Source: Prevotellaceae bacterium UBA1716 (GTDB lineage: Bacteria > Bacteroidota > Bacteroidia > Bacteroidales > Bacteroidaceae). Taken from it: a stretch of 31,161 nucleotides of DNA. Where the stretch lies: assembly GCA_002317225.1 (NCBI GenBank), contig DCIW01000078.1:1-31161 (forward strand), given 5' to 3'. Shown piece by piece: positions 23,863 through 31,161 of this stretch; position 1 is the first letter of the stretch; every line of letters starts with the position of its first letter. The notes beneath the pieces are model-generated. The model saw only the letters and a list, made by a program, of their open reading frames with translations. It ran no database searches and was not told where the DNA came from. A program made the position numbers and the translations under genes.

Positions 23863-23893
23863 TTTGCTTTTTCATGACAAAAATGTAAATTTG
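23863..23893 (+). promoter_or_regulatory. Bacteroidota-type promoter of the GH84 gene
   Basis: TTTG (23863-23866), 19 bases, then TAAATTTG (23886-23893): an exact consensus match. The predicted start near 23900 lies after the ATG-like codon at 23840 and 20 bases before ATG 23921, which fixes the start codon. Confidence 0.8.
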
Positions 23894-23920
23894 CACCAAA
23901 ATAGAATATCCCAAAAAATC

Positions 23921-26026
23921 ATGAAGAAACGAACACTATCTTTTTTCATCTCCGCTTTCGTAAGTTCAATGATCGCAGTTGCCCAAGTAAGCAACGTTAG
24001 TCCTGTGCCTCACGAAGTTACCACAGGCGATATATATCCTATCGTCAAAGGAAAATATATCGAAGGCATCATCGGCAAAGATAAAGCCGTAAAGAAATAC
24101 AAGAAATTAGTACCTGAAAAAGCCGAGTCGTACTATCTCTCAATCGACAAGAAAGGTAATGTCGTTCTTGCGGCACGCGACGAGCAAGGTCTTTTCTATG
24201 GTCAGCAGACTTATCTCAGCATCAAGGAAGATGGAAAACTTCAGGAATGCACTATTCGCGATTGGCCTGATGTGGCTTGGAGAGGCGTTGTGGAAGGATT
24301 CTATGGTCAACCATGGAGTCATACCGACCGCATTCGCCAACTCTTCTTCTATGGTCAGAACAAGTTGAATGTATATATCTATGGACCAAAAGACGACCCT
24401 TACCATCGCGATCATTGGCGCGACCCTTATCCTCAGGCTGAAGCTCGTGAGATAAAGGATCTTGTCGATGTAGCCAAGGCAAACCATGTCAAGTTCTATT
24501 GGGCAATCCACCCTGGAGTGGACATCAAGTGGAACGATGAGGATAGGGATAATCTTATCAACAAACTCGAAAAGATGTACGAACTCGGCGTGCGTTCGTT
24601 TGCCGTCTTCTTCGATGATATCTGGGGCGAAGGTGCCAAGGGCGACAAGCAGGCTGACTTGCTCAATTATATTGACAACCACTTCGTTAAGGCAAAGAAG
24701 GATGTCTCTCCACTCTTGCTTTGTCCTACCGAATATAACCGCGCTTGGAGCTCAGACGACAGCGAATATCTTCACTCGCTCGGCTCTACTCTCAACAAGG
24801 GAATCGAAGTGATGTGGACTGGCAATTCCGTCGTTCATTGCATCGACAAGGAGAGCATGGAATGGATTAACAAACGTATTCAGCGTAAGGGTTATATCTG
24901 GTGGAATTTCCCTGTAAACGACTTCGTTCGCGATCATATTCTTCTTGGTCCTGCCTATGGTAACGGACTTGATATTGCCGACGATGTAAGCGGATTTGTA
25001 AGCAATCCTATGCAGTATGCGGAGAGTTCTAAACTTGCTCTTTTCAATATTGCAGACTACACTTGGAACATGGCAAATTATGACTATAAGTCTTCGTGGG
25101 AGAAAGCACTCGTTGACATTATGCCTATCAATCATGATGCTCTCCGCACTTTTGCCACTTACAATGAGGACTTAGGTGCTAATGGTCATGGTTTCCGCCG
25201 TGAGGAGAGTCGTGAGTTGGTAGAGGCTGCTAAGGCTGCTTGCGAGGGTGATGTCTCCGGTATCATCCATATCAAGAGGGCATGCGATAAACTCGACGAT
25301 GCCGCTCGTGTGCTTATCAAGTCGAAGGATAATATCACTCTTGTCAACGAACTCATCCCTTGGATTGTGCAGTCCATTAATGTTGCCAATTATGGAAATC
25401 TGATTTGTGATGCTGCCCTGAACAATGATTTGGTTGCCGAAAACTACGACAAGATTAAGGATATGTCCAAGAGGATGTACGACTTGGAAAACGACAAGTC
25501 TGCCCTCCATCCTTACCAGACAGGCATCAAGACTGCCACTCGTGTGCTTATGCCAACTCTCAACACCATCCTGAAGAATGCGGTCGAAAAATACAACAAG
25601 AAGAACGGAACTGCACTCAATCCAAATGCTGAGTATCAACCACTTCACCTCACTGCAACCGTTCCTCAACTCGCCATGCAACCTATCACGATGAAGGGGA
25701 ACGACATAGCCGTCACTCCAAGCAACGAGGTCATCAAGTGGCCAAAAGATTCTCATCTCGACATCGCTTTCGATACTGAAATCACTCTCAACGGACTCGA
25801 TTTTGATTTTGGTGAGTCAAACCAAGCCTCCAACTTCCGTCTCGAAGCACAAGATGCAGAAGGCAACTGGCAGAACATATCGCTTTGCCACTACAAGGAG
25901 AATGAAACCACCGTCCATACTGGTGAAGAAATCAGCGGTATGAAGTGCAAGAACCTCCGTCTCACCAACATAAGCGGCAAAGAACTCATGCTCTATTTCA
26001 AGTCGTTCCGTTTCAACAAAAAGTAG
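23921..26026 (+). CDS. GH84 beta-N-acetylglucosaminidase (O-GlcNAcase-like)
   Basis: A 701-residue exported glycosidase. Signal peptide MKKRTLSFFISAFVSSMIAVAQ, an N-terminal zincin-like domain (VVLAARDEQGLFYG), then the GH84 barrel starting at RGVVEGFYGQPWSH (121-134). The catalytic Asp pair, Asp232-Asp233, is in FAVFFDDIWG; the enzyme family uses substrate-assisted catalysis through the N-acetyl group. Length and layout match the well-studied Bacteroides thetaiotaomicron GH84. It would remove GlcNAc from O-glycans or mucin in the periplasm. Independent promoter and terminator on either side make it a monocistronic unit. The frame extends upstream to 23840, but that codon is before the promoter. 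Confidence 0.93.
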   Translation: MKKRTLSFFISAFVSSMIAVAQVSNVSPVPHEVTTGDIYPIVKGKYIEGIIGKDKAVKKYKKLVPEKAESYYLSIDKKGNVVLAARDEQGLFYGQQTYLSIKEDGKLQECTIRDWPDVAWRGVVEGFYGQPWSHTDRIRQLFFYGQNKLNVYIYGPKDDPYHRDHWRDPYPQAEAREIKDLVDVAKANHVKFYWAIHPGVDIKWNDEDRDNLINKLEKMYELGVRSFAVFFDDIWGEGAKGDKQADLLNYIDNHFVKAKKDVSPLLLCPTEYNRAWSSDDSEYLHSLGSTLNKGIEVMWTGNSVVHCIDKESMEWINKRIQRKGYIWWNFPVNDFVRDHILLGPAYGNGLDIADDVSGFVSNPMQYAESSKLALFNIADYTWNMANYDYKSSWEKALVDIMPINHDALRTFATYNEDLGANGHGFRREESRELVEAAKAACEGDVSGIIHIKRACDKLDDAARVLIKSKDNITLVNELIPWIVQSINVANYGNLICDAALNNDLVAENYDKIKDMSKRMYDLENDKSALHPYQTGIKTATRVLMPTLNTILKNAVEKYNKKNGTALNPNAEYQPLHLTATVPQLAMQPITMKGNDIAVTPSNEVIKWPKDSHLDIAFDTEITLNGLDFDFGESNQASNFRLEAQDAEGNWQNISLCHYKENETTVHTGEEISGMKCKNLRLTNISGKELMLYFKSFRFNKK

Positions 26027-26036
26027 GATGTGGGAT

Positions 26037-26102
26037 GTCCGTCCATACGGACAAGTAAGTCCATAGTAACGGACAAGCAAGTCCGTACTAACGGACATGT
26101 CT
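26037..26102. repeat. Three tandem 22-base hairpin units
   Basis: Units begin at 26037, 26059 and 26081 with exact 22-base period. Each is GTCCRT, a four-base loop, ACGGAC, then a six-base linker (AAGTAA, AAGCAA, ATGTCT). Units 1 and 3 have perfect 6-bp stems; unit 2 has one mismatch. They begin ten bases after the GH84 stop and could serve as 3'-end structures or a binding array. Confidence 0.75.
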
Positions 26103-26157
26103 TAAGTTCTATGTCTTTGCATATACTTTTTTTAAAAGTTTTTCGTCAAAATAGGTT

Positions 26158-26190
26158 AACACTCTACCAACACTCTACCAACTCTCTACC
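26158..26190. repeat. Three tandem 11-base units AACACTCTACC
   Basis: AACACTCTACC occurs at 26158-26168 and 26169-26179, and with one change (AACTCTCTACC) at 26180-26190. It lies in the 197-base gap before trmN6. No promoter was recognised beside it. Confidence 0.65.
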
Positions 26191-26223
26191 TTGGAAGAGA
26201 ATAAAACCATATGCTATTTCATC

Positions 26224-26973
26224 ATGAACAACAGTAACGAATATTTCGAGTTTAAGGAATTTGCGATCACCCAACGAAATGCGGGAATGAAGGTGGGAAC
26301 GGATAGTGACCTGCTTGGAACATTGGCCGAAGGAGGTAGTCGTATACTTGATATCGGAACGGGGACTGGTGTGCTTTCGTTGATGATGGCACAAAGGTTT
26401 CCGGAGGCTAAGATTACTGCGGTTGAGATAGATGATAATGCTGTGAAGGATGCGAGTGTGAATTTTGCAGCATCAAGATTTGGTGAGAGAATCAGTTTAG
26501 TTCATAAGTCGTTCCAGGATTATCTCAAAGAGGCTCAACATGATGATTCGGTCTCTTACGATTGCATTATCTGTAATCCTCCGTATTTTGATAAGAGTCT
26601 CGAAAACAAGGATGTAAGTCGTATGAGGGCTCGTCATACTTCGAGTCTTCCGTTCTCTGTGTTGATTGAAGGCGCTTATTCGTTGCTCGAAGAGGGTGGT
26701 GTGTTTTCTGTTTGCATTCCACCTGAAGTGTTGAGCGATTTCACTTCGCAATGTATCATCGAAGGGTTTTGGTTGAAAGCCATCTACCGAATAAAATCAG
26801 TACCAGAAAAAGCACCTAAGCGCTTTGTTCTGGTACATCAGAAGGGTCGTGTGTTCGACAAAATTGATGAAACACACTGTATGCGAAATTCCGACAAGAG
26901 TCGAAGTGATTGGTATTTAGAGTTGATGAAGGAATTTCATAGGAGGAATGAGGAATTAGGAGTTAGGAATTAG
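26224..26973 (+). CDS. trmN6: tRNA1(Val) A37 N6-methyltransferase TrmN6
   Basis: A 249-residue SAM-dependent methyltransferase. FKEFAITQRNAGMKVGTDSDLLG leads in, then SAM-binding DIGTGTG (43-49), acidic EID (68-70) and the N6-adenine catalytic motif NPPY (118-121), the pattern of E. coli YfiC. It methylates A37 of tRNA1(Val). The frame opens at a TTG (26191), but ATG 26224 (MNNSNEYFEF) begins the family consensus. The last eight residues, NEELGVRN, are encoded by an array of GAATTAGGA-like repeats that runs past the stop; the next gene, on the other strand, ends three bases away. Confidence 0.88.
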   Translation: MNNSNEYFEFKEFAITQRNAGMKVGTDSDLLGTLAEGGSRILDIGTGTGVLSLMMAQRFPEAKITAVEIDDNAVKDASVNFAASRFGERISLVHKSFQDYLKEAQHDDSVSYDCIICNPPYFDKSLENKDVSRMRARHTSSLPFSVLIEGAYSLLEEGGVFSVCIPPEVLSDFTSQCIIEGFWLKAIYRIKSVPEKAPKRFVLVHQKGRVFDKIDETHCMRNSDKSRSDWYLELMKEFHRRNEELGVRN

Positions 26974-26976
26974 GAA

Positions 26977-28161
26977 TTAACTGTTAACTGCTTCCTTCAA
27001 CTGCTCCAAGGCTTGTTTCAGGGTGGCACGAGGACAACCTACATTGAGTCGCATAAATCCTGTGCCTTCCTTGCCGAACATGGCACCATCGTTGAGCCAT
27101 AGTTTTGCTTTCTTTTCGAAGAGGTCGATAAGTTCGGGTTGGGAAAGACCGAGGTCGCGACAATCAAGCCATACAAGATAGCTTGCTTGTGGACGAACTG
27201 GTTTCACTTGTGGGATATTCTCCTTACAATAATCGATAAGGAAATTGATGTTGCCTTCAAGATAGGCGAGCATCTCCTTTCGCCAAGGTTCGCCGTTCTT
27301 GAATGCTGCGATTGTGGCAACTGGTGCGAACATAGTTGCCTCATTAAACTCGCTTGCTTCGAGCCAATGGTAAAACTTATTACGCATTTCATCATTGATG
27401 ATGATCGACCACGAACTTACGACTCCTGCAATATTGAAAGTCTTTGAAGGTGCTGAGAATGTGATGCTTATTTCTGCCGCTTCGTCGCTAACGGTTGCAA
27501 AAGGAATATGTTTGTTGCCGAAGATTGCCATATCACAATGAATCTCATCTGAAATGACAATCAGGTTGTGCTCCTTTGCAAAATGTGCCAACTGCTGAAG
27601 CGTTTCCTTGTCCCAAGTGATGCCACAAGGGTTGTGGGGATTGGCAAGAATAAGAAGGCGGCACTTCTCATCACATACTTCGGCGAGATTGTCGAAGTCC
27701 ATCTTGTAAGTAACCAGTTTGCCATCCTCATATACAGGAATAAGAGGATTCCAAACCACTTCGCGTTCGTTGCCTTGAGGAGTGAGATAGAACGGATGGT
27801 AGATTGGTGGTTGTACAATCACTTTCTCGTCGGGTTTGAGGAAGACATTGATAACCATTCCGATACCTTTCACAATTCCAGGTATATAAGTAATCCAATC
27901 GCGTTTCACTTCCCATTGATGATGGTCGTAAATCCACTTGATGGTAGTTTGCCACCAATCATCTGGGTCGAGAGTATAACCCAGAACTGGTGTTTCTGTT
28001 ATCTGACGGAGAAGGGCATCCTTAATGAAATCGGGAGTTTCCCAATCCATATCTGCCACCCAAAGAGGAAGCAGATCGGGTTTGTTGCAACGTCTGACAC
28101 CTGAGTCCCATTTAAGGGAACTTGTGTTCTTGCGATTTATTTGTTTGTCAAAATTGTACAT
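26977..28161 (-). CDS. PatB/MalY-type PLP-dependent C-S lyase
   Basis: A 394-residue fold-type I aminotransferase-like enzyme, cleaving cystathionine or cysteine derivatives. It has LPLWVADMDWETP near the N terminus, NPHNPCG at 174-180, DEIH (205-208), and the cofactor Lys240 in SAPSKTFNIAG, all typical of the MalY/PatB group. The end RLNVGCPRATLKQALEQL includes the carboxylate-binding Arg. It lies 43 bases after the mutarotase-hydrolase gene on the same strand, separated by the 25-base repeat, and ends three bases from the trmN6 stop. Confidence 0.88.
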   Translation of the reverse strand: MYNFDKQINRKNTSSLKWDSGVRRCNKPDLLPLWVADMDWETPDFIKDALLRQITETPVLGYTLDPDDWWQTTIKWIYDHHQWEVKRDWITYIPGIVKGIGMVINVFLKPDEKVIVQPPIYHPFYLTPQGNEREVVWNPLIPVYEDGKLVTYKMDFDNLAEVCDEKCRLLILANPHNPCGITWDKETLQQLAHFAKEHNLIVISDEIHCDMAIFGNKHIPFATVSDEAAEISITFSAPSKTFNIAGVVSSWSIIINDEMRNKFYHWLEASEFNEATMFAPVATIAAFKNGEPWRKEMLAYLEGNINFLIDYCKENIPQVKPVRPQASYLVWLDCRDLGLSQPELIDLFEKKAKLWLNDGAMFGKEGTGFMRLNVGCPRATLKQALEQLKEAVNS

Positions 28162-28174
28162 GATATGAGGTTTG

Positions 28175-28199
28175 AGTTATGAGTTATGAGATATGAGTT
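28175..28199. repeat. 25-base repeat, inverted copy of 20750-20774
   Basis: Built from GAGTTAT units; exact reverse complement of the copy after the SDR gene near 20.75 kb. It occupies the gap between the PatB and mutarotase-hydrolase genes. Confidence 0.7.
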
Positions 28200-28204
28200 G
28201 AGGG

Positions 28205-30184
28205 TTATTGGGCTTTTGAGAGGAAGTCCAAAATGATTTTGTTGAACTCTTCGGGGCGCTCCATATTGCTCATGTGCCCACAATCGGGGATGACCTTGAA
28301 ATCAGAATTTGGGAGGGACTTCATCATCGAAGAACGCTTCTTGTTCTCTTTGTCACCTGACAGGAAGAGAGTAGGGACGGCGGGCTTTCGTTGTTCGAGA
28401 TAAGGTTTGGCTTCTTGAGCATACCAAAGATGCGGTTCGTGATGAAGAAGCGACCAACAATCCCAATCGTTGATGATGGCAGTAAGTTCGTTACGCATAT
28501 TCTCTGCTTGCGAACCACCACCTTTTATGAGTTGCTCAATCCAGTCTTTACGGGTTTGGTCAATTCCGTTGTGGAGTGCATCACGAATCTTCTTGTCTTG
28601 CTTTGCAATCTCGAGCGAGTCGAGTGGGGTGGAAGGACCATTCATGTTTCGGAGACTTCCGCTCGACATGACACAAGAAAGCATTCGGTCGGGATACATA
28701 CACAACATATCTGCCGCAATAAAACCACCCATCGAGAGTCCGATGATATGCGCTTTGTCGATATGGAGCGAGTCCATAAGTGTGATAATATCGTCTGCGT
28801 GAGTTGTGTGTAAGTCTTCACGAAGTCTGGAAGAACGACCATATCCACGCACATCAAGAACTATTACCTTATAATGTGGGGCAAGTGCTTCAATCTGTTT
28901 TCTCCACATTCTTCGATCTAAGGAATGACCATGAATCAGAACGACAGGAGCACCTTTACCGTAAGTTTCATAATAAATCTTACCATCTTGAGATACAGGA
29001 ATATATCCTGACTGTATTGAAGGAATACTTGAAGTCTGAGAGAGAGACTTCTGCGACTCTGTTTCATGCTCAGCAGAAAACTTATAGATGGTAGTTGAGC
29101 GATAAGTCTCACCTGGTCTCAGAACCGTTGAAGGCCAATGAGGCTTGTTTGGACTATCTGCATAATGCATAGTTTCGAAACAGATAGCAGAGCGACGAGC
29201 GTATGCAATTCCATCCTTACCGATTGAGTTTGCCTTGAGACCATTACCCGAATAAATCTGCAATACAGGTTCGGTAGTCATCACTTCCATCACTCTACCG
29301 CTTGTTGGGTCGTAAATGCGTGCCGCAACATGGTTGATGTCGCCCGAATGATTAAGTCGATACGAATGGTCGTAACCTCCAGTTACTTTGAGTTGAGGAT
29401 CATCGTCGTCAATCCTTGAACCTATTGCTTGAGGTGTGAGGAAATCGAAAGGAGTATTCTTAACAGACGCTAAGGCTCCTGTCACACACTTTTTCGAATC
29501 ATACAATGCGATGCTGTCGGCATCAATCATCAGTTGTTGATTGAGGACGGTATTGTTGAAATTGCCCGATATATTAAAGAAGGAATGATTCGAAGGATTA
29601 AGGACGGTTGGCTTGGTGGTAGTTGCTTCGTAGTCAATCCTTAGTTCGTTGTTGTCGGTTAGGGTATAGGTGACGGTTAAAGTGAGTTCGCCAGGGAAAC
29701 CGCTTTCGCCATCGGGAGAGATGTATTGGAGGGAGAGGGAATTCGGAAAATCGAATAATCGATGATTCGATAATTCGATATTTCGATATTTCGAAACTTT
29801 GGAAGGAATGAGACGCCAGGTGCGATTGGCAACCCCTGGCTTTCCACCATGGGAGCAATGACCATTTGACTCGGCATCGAGATGGTAGGTGGTGCCGTCA
29901 AGGGTGAACTGAGCCCCTAAAATTCGACCGATATATCGTCCCACAATAGCACCATAATTCTGCTTGTACTTGGCATAACTCTCCAAGGTGTCGTAACCAC
30001 AAACTATATCTTCGCTCTTCCAATCCTTATCGGGCACACAAAGAGACACGATGCGTGCTCCGTAGTCGGTTACGGTCATCGTGATTCCTTGATTATTGCT
30101 TAGTTTGTAGAGATGGAATGGTTGTGCTTCAGCATTAAGGCACAATAATGAGAGAAGAGAGAGTGTTATTACTTTTAGTTTCAT
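28205..30184 (-). CDS. Exported aldose 1-epimerase fused to alpha/beta hydrolase
   Basis: A 659-residue protein with signal peptide MKLKVITLSLLSLLCLNAEA. Residues 22-370 are a GalM-type mutarotase: NGHCSHGG with catalytic His112, NPSNHSFFNISG with His200, GGYDHSYRL, and Glu337 in ICFETMHY. After a Ser/Gln linker (about 372-392), residues 395-659 are an alpha/beta hydrolase with VVLIHGHS (oxyanion region), nucleophile Ser484 in GLSMGG, and an acid/His pair in the C-terminal part (SGDKE, DCGHMSN). The mutarotase has an extra loop (about 129-145) encoded by six tandem 8-base units. Fusion would couple sugar anomerisation with ester cleavage of a carbohydrate, perhaps an acylated or feruloylated one. 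A secreted enzyme in the periplasm is most likely. The gene starts 38 bases after the flavoprotein gene. Confidence 0.85.
   Translation of the reverse strand: MKLKVITLSLLSLLCLNAEAQPFHLYKLSNNQGITMTVTDYGARIVSLCVPDKDWKSEDIVCGYDTLESYAKYKQNYGAIVGRYIGRILGAQFTLDGTTYHLDAESNGHCSHGGKPGVANRTWRLIPSKVSKYRNIELSNHRLFDFPNSLSLQYISPDGESGFPGELTLTVTYTLTDNNELRIDYEATTTKPTVLNPSNHSFFNISGNFNNTVLNQQLMIDADSIALYDSKKCVTGALASVKNTPFDFLTPQAIGSRIDDDDPQLKVTGGYDHSYRLNHSGDINHVAARIYDPTSGRVMEVMTTEPVLQIYSGNGLKANSIGKDGIAYARRSAICFETMHYADSPNKPHWPSTVLRPGETYRSTTIYKFSAEHETESQKSLSQTSSIPSIQSGYIPVSQDGKIYYETYGKGAPVVLIHGHSLDRRMWRKQIEALAPHYKVIVLDVRGYGRSSRLREDLHTTHADDIITLMDSLHIDKAHIIGLSMGGFIAADMLCMYPDRMLSCVMSSGSLRNMNGPSTPLDSLEIAKQDKKIRDALHNGIDQTRKDWIEQLIKGGGSQAENMRNELTAIINDWDCWSLLHHEPHLWYAQEAKPYLEQRKPAVPTLFLSGDKENKKRSSMMKSLPNSDFKVIPDCGHMSNMERPEEFNKIILDFLSKAQ
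29751..29798. repeat. Six tandem 8-base units inside the mutarotase coding region
   Basis: On the plus strand the units are TCGAATAA, TCGATGAT, TCGATAAT, TCGATATT, TCGATATT and TCGAAACT, all of the form TCGAnnnn. The total of 48 bases is 16 codons, so the reading frame is kept. It encodes the extra residues about 129-145 of the mutarotase domain. Confidence 0.85.
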
Positions 30185-30222
30185 AGGACTTTGTAAATAG
30201 TTAGTGTTAAAGTAATTATCAT

Positions 30223-30801
30223 TTACTTTATCAACTTACGAGCAACCTTAACACACTTCTTTCTGTCGCCTTCAGTAAACTCAGGATGATTGAATGTTCC
30301 ACCTTTTTCGATAGTGCCTACAATCTTGAATCCGCTCCATTTCAGGATTTCCTTCAAAGCATTCACTACGCCTCTTGTCTGCTTTGCCAAGATGTTGAAA
30401 GGCCAGAAAGTGCTCGAAGTGCTGATGAGGACTGCCTTCTTTCCCTTGTGCATTGCAACTGGAATTGCCCATTTGTTTTCGCCCATCATACCATAAACCA
30501 TACGGTCGAAGAGCAACTTCAACTGACCCGGCATATTGCCCCAATAACATGGAGCACCTATGACGATGGCATCACATTCGGTGATGAGTTTCAGTATGCG
30601 TTGGGCATCATCTTCAGGAAGGACACAATTATGCGACGAACGGCACTTCATGCAAGCAATACAAGGCTTGACACTTAGTTTCTTCACTTCTTCGTAATAA
30701 ACGGTTGTGTTGTTCGATTCAAGTTCTTCGCGAATTATGTTGAGCATTTGCCAGATATTGCCGTTAGGGCGAGGACTTGCATTTAGAATGAGGACTTTCA
30801 T
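30223..30801 (-). CDS. Iron-sulfur flavoprotein-like NAD(P)H/flavin reductase
   Basis: A 192-residue flavodoxin-fold protein. The FMN loop is SPRPNGN (9-15), and GAPCYWGNMPGQLKLLFDR (82-100) matches the FMN_red/Isf group. Four cysteines, Cys47, Cys50, Cys53 and Cys59 (CIACMKC then HNC), fit the iron-sulfur flavoprotein cluster motif CxxCxxCx(4-9)C. Likely a redox enzyme or electron carrier. It begins nine bases after the methionine sulfoxide reductase gene on the same strand and ends before the mutarotase-hydrolase gene. Confidence 0.82.
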   Translation of the reverse strand: MKVLILNASPRPNGNIWQMLNIIREELESNNTTVYYEEVKKLSVKPCIACMKCRSSHNCVLPEDDAQRILKLITECDAIVIGAPCYWGNMPGQLKLLFDRMVYGMMGENKWAIPVAMHKGKKAVLISTSSTFWPFNILAKQTRGVVNALKEILKWSGFKIVGTIEKGGTFNHPEFTEGDRKKCVKVARKLIK

Positions 30802-30810
30802 GATAATGTT

Positions 30811-31161
30811 TTATTTGGTTAGTAATTCTGCTACTTTTTCAAGATACTTCTTGTCTGTCTGGTCAAAAGTGTTCAGGTGTTCACTATCAATATCAAGAAC
30901 AGCAACCACTTTTCCGTCTTTGATAAGAGGAACTACAATCTCCGACTTTGAAGCACTGCTGCATGCTATATGACCTGGGAATTGTTCTACATCAGGAACT
31001 ACGATAGTCTCTGCTTTCGACCATGTTGTGCCACAAACACCTTTGCCCTTACGAATGCGAGTGCAAGCAAGAGGACCTTGGAATGGAGCAAGTACGAGAA
31101 CTTCTCCTTCAGGCACATCCGCTGGAATCACCCTATAGAAACCCACCCACCAAAAATGGAA
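30811..31161 (-). CDS. Free methionine-(R)-sulfoxide reductase, GAF domain, partial
   Basis: The C-terminal 116 residues of a GAF-domain enzyme that reduces free methionine-R-sulfoxide. The family signature FHFWWVGFYR runs to the window edge, so the N terminus is outside. Three catalytic/resolving cysteines are visible in GPLACTRI, KGVCGTTW and GHIACSSAS, matching the three Cys of E. coli fRMsr (MsrC), and VAVLDIDS is the usual end strand. The GTG at 31146 is not the start; the frame continues upstream. Confidence 0.9.
   Translation of the reverse strand, partial: FHFWWVGFYRVIPADVPEGEVLVLAPFQGPLACTRIRKGKGVCGTTWSKAETIVVPDVEQFPGHIACSSASKSEIVVPLIKDGKVVAVLDIDSEHLNTFDQTDKKYLEKVAELLTK

Noticed and set aside
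26037..26102. CRISPR-like array
   Set aside because: Only three units with fixed period and no variable spacers; each unit is a self-complementary hairpin.

Overview
The window looks like a chromosomal segment of a Bacteroidales bacterium, most likely Prevotella or a close relative. The reasons are the Bacteroidota-type promoters (TTTG, 19-21 bases, TAnnTTTG), few Shine-Dalgarno sites, a PCMD-domain lipoprotein, a Bacteroides-style GH84 enzyme, an in-gene and intergenic repeat load typical of the group, and an amidase plus small lipoprotein pair common at Bacteroidales accessory loci. No rRNA, tRNA, CRISPR array or transposase was seen.

Layout. (1) 1-1.4 kb: a phage-like or mobile-associated remnant with an amidase (226-630), two 27-bp perfect palindromes and a small lipoprotein (744-1208). 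(2) 1.46-9.45 kb: an AraC regulator (reverse strand) divergent from a tight five-gene operon: PCMD lipoprotein, two outer-membrane beta-barrel candidates, an anaerobic sulfatase-maturating radical SAM enzyme and a serine-type arylsulfatase. (3) 9.5-14 kb: its own promoter, then an SDR dehydrogenase, an AttH/CrtC-like protein and a rifampicin-phosphotransferase-like PEP-utilising enzyme. (4) 14.1-21.1 kb: a reverse-strand SDR divergent from a compact operon: SnoaL-fold dehydratase resembling bile-acid 7alpha-dehydratase BaiE, flavodoxin-ferredoxin (EFR1), HypA, HypB, a 4Fe-4S protein, an old-yellow-enzyme reductase, another SDR and a two-helix membrane protein. (5) 21.15-26.03 kb: pectate lyase with C-terminal dockerin-like domain, and a GH84 beta-N-acetylglucosaminidase with its own promoter. 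(6) 26.2-31.16 kb: trmN6, then reverse-strand genes for a PatB/MalY lyase, a mutarotase-alpha/beta-hydrolase fusion, an iron-sulfur flavoprotein-like protein and a free-methionine sulfoxide reductase that runs off the window.

Main hypothesis. Regions 2-4 together look like a pathway for a sulfated, polycyclic alcohol such as a steroid, bile acid, sterol or triterpenoid. A secreted sulfatase would expose a hydroxyl, three SDRs would interconvert alcohols and ketones, the BaiE-like protein would eliminate water, and the OYE-like flavoenzyme with its ferredoxin partners would reduce the resulting enone. The catalytic positions I recall for BaiE (Tyr30, Asp35, Tyr54, His83, Asp106, Arg146) all have identical counterparts here. 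The set resembles the bai logic of Clostridium but lacks a recognisable CoA ligase, CoA transferase or BaiB/BaiF in the window, so it is not a bai operon. The HypA/HypB pair without hydrogenase genes and the phosphotransferase pair are unexplained parts. Substrate assignment is inference.
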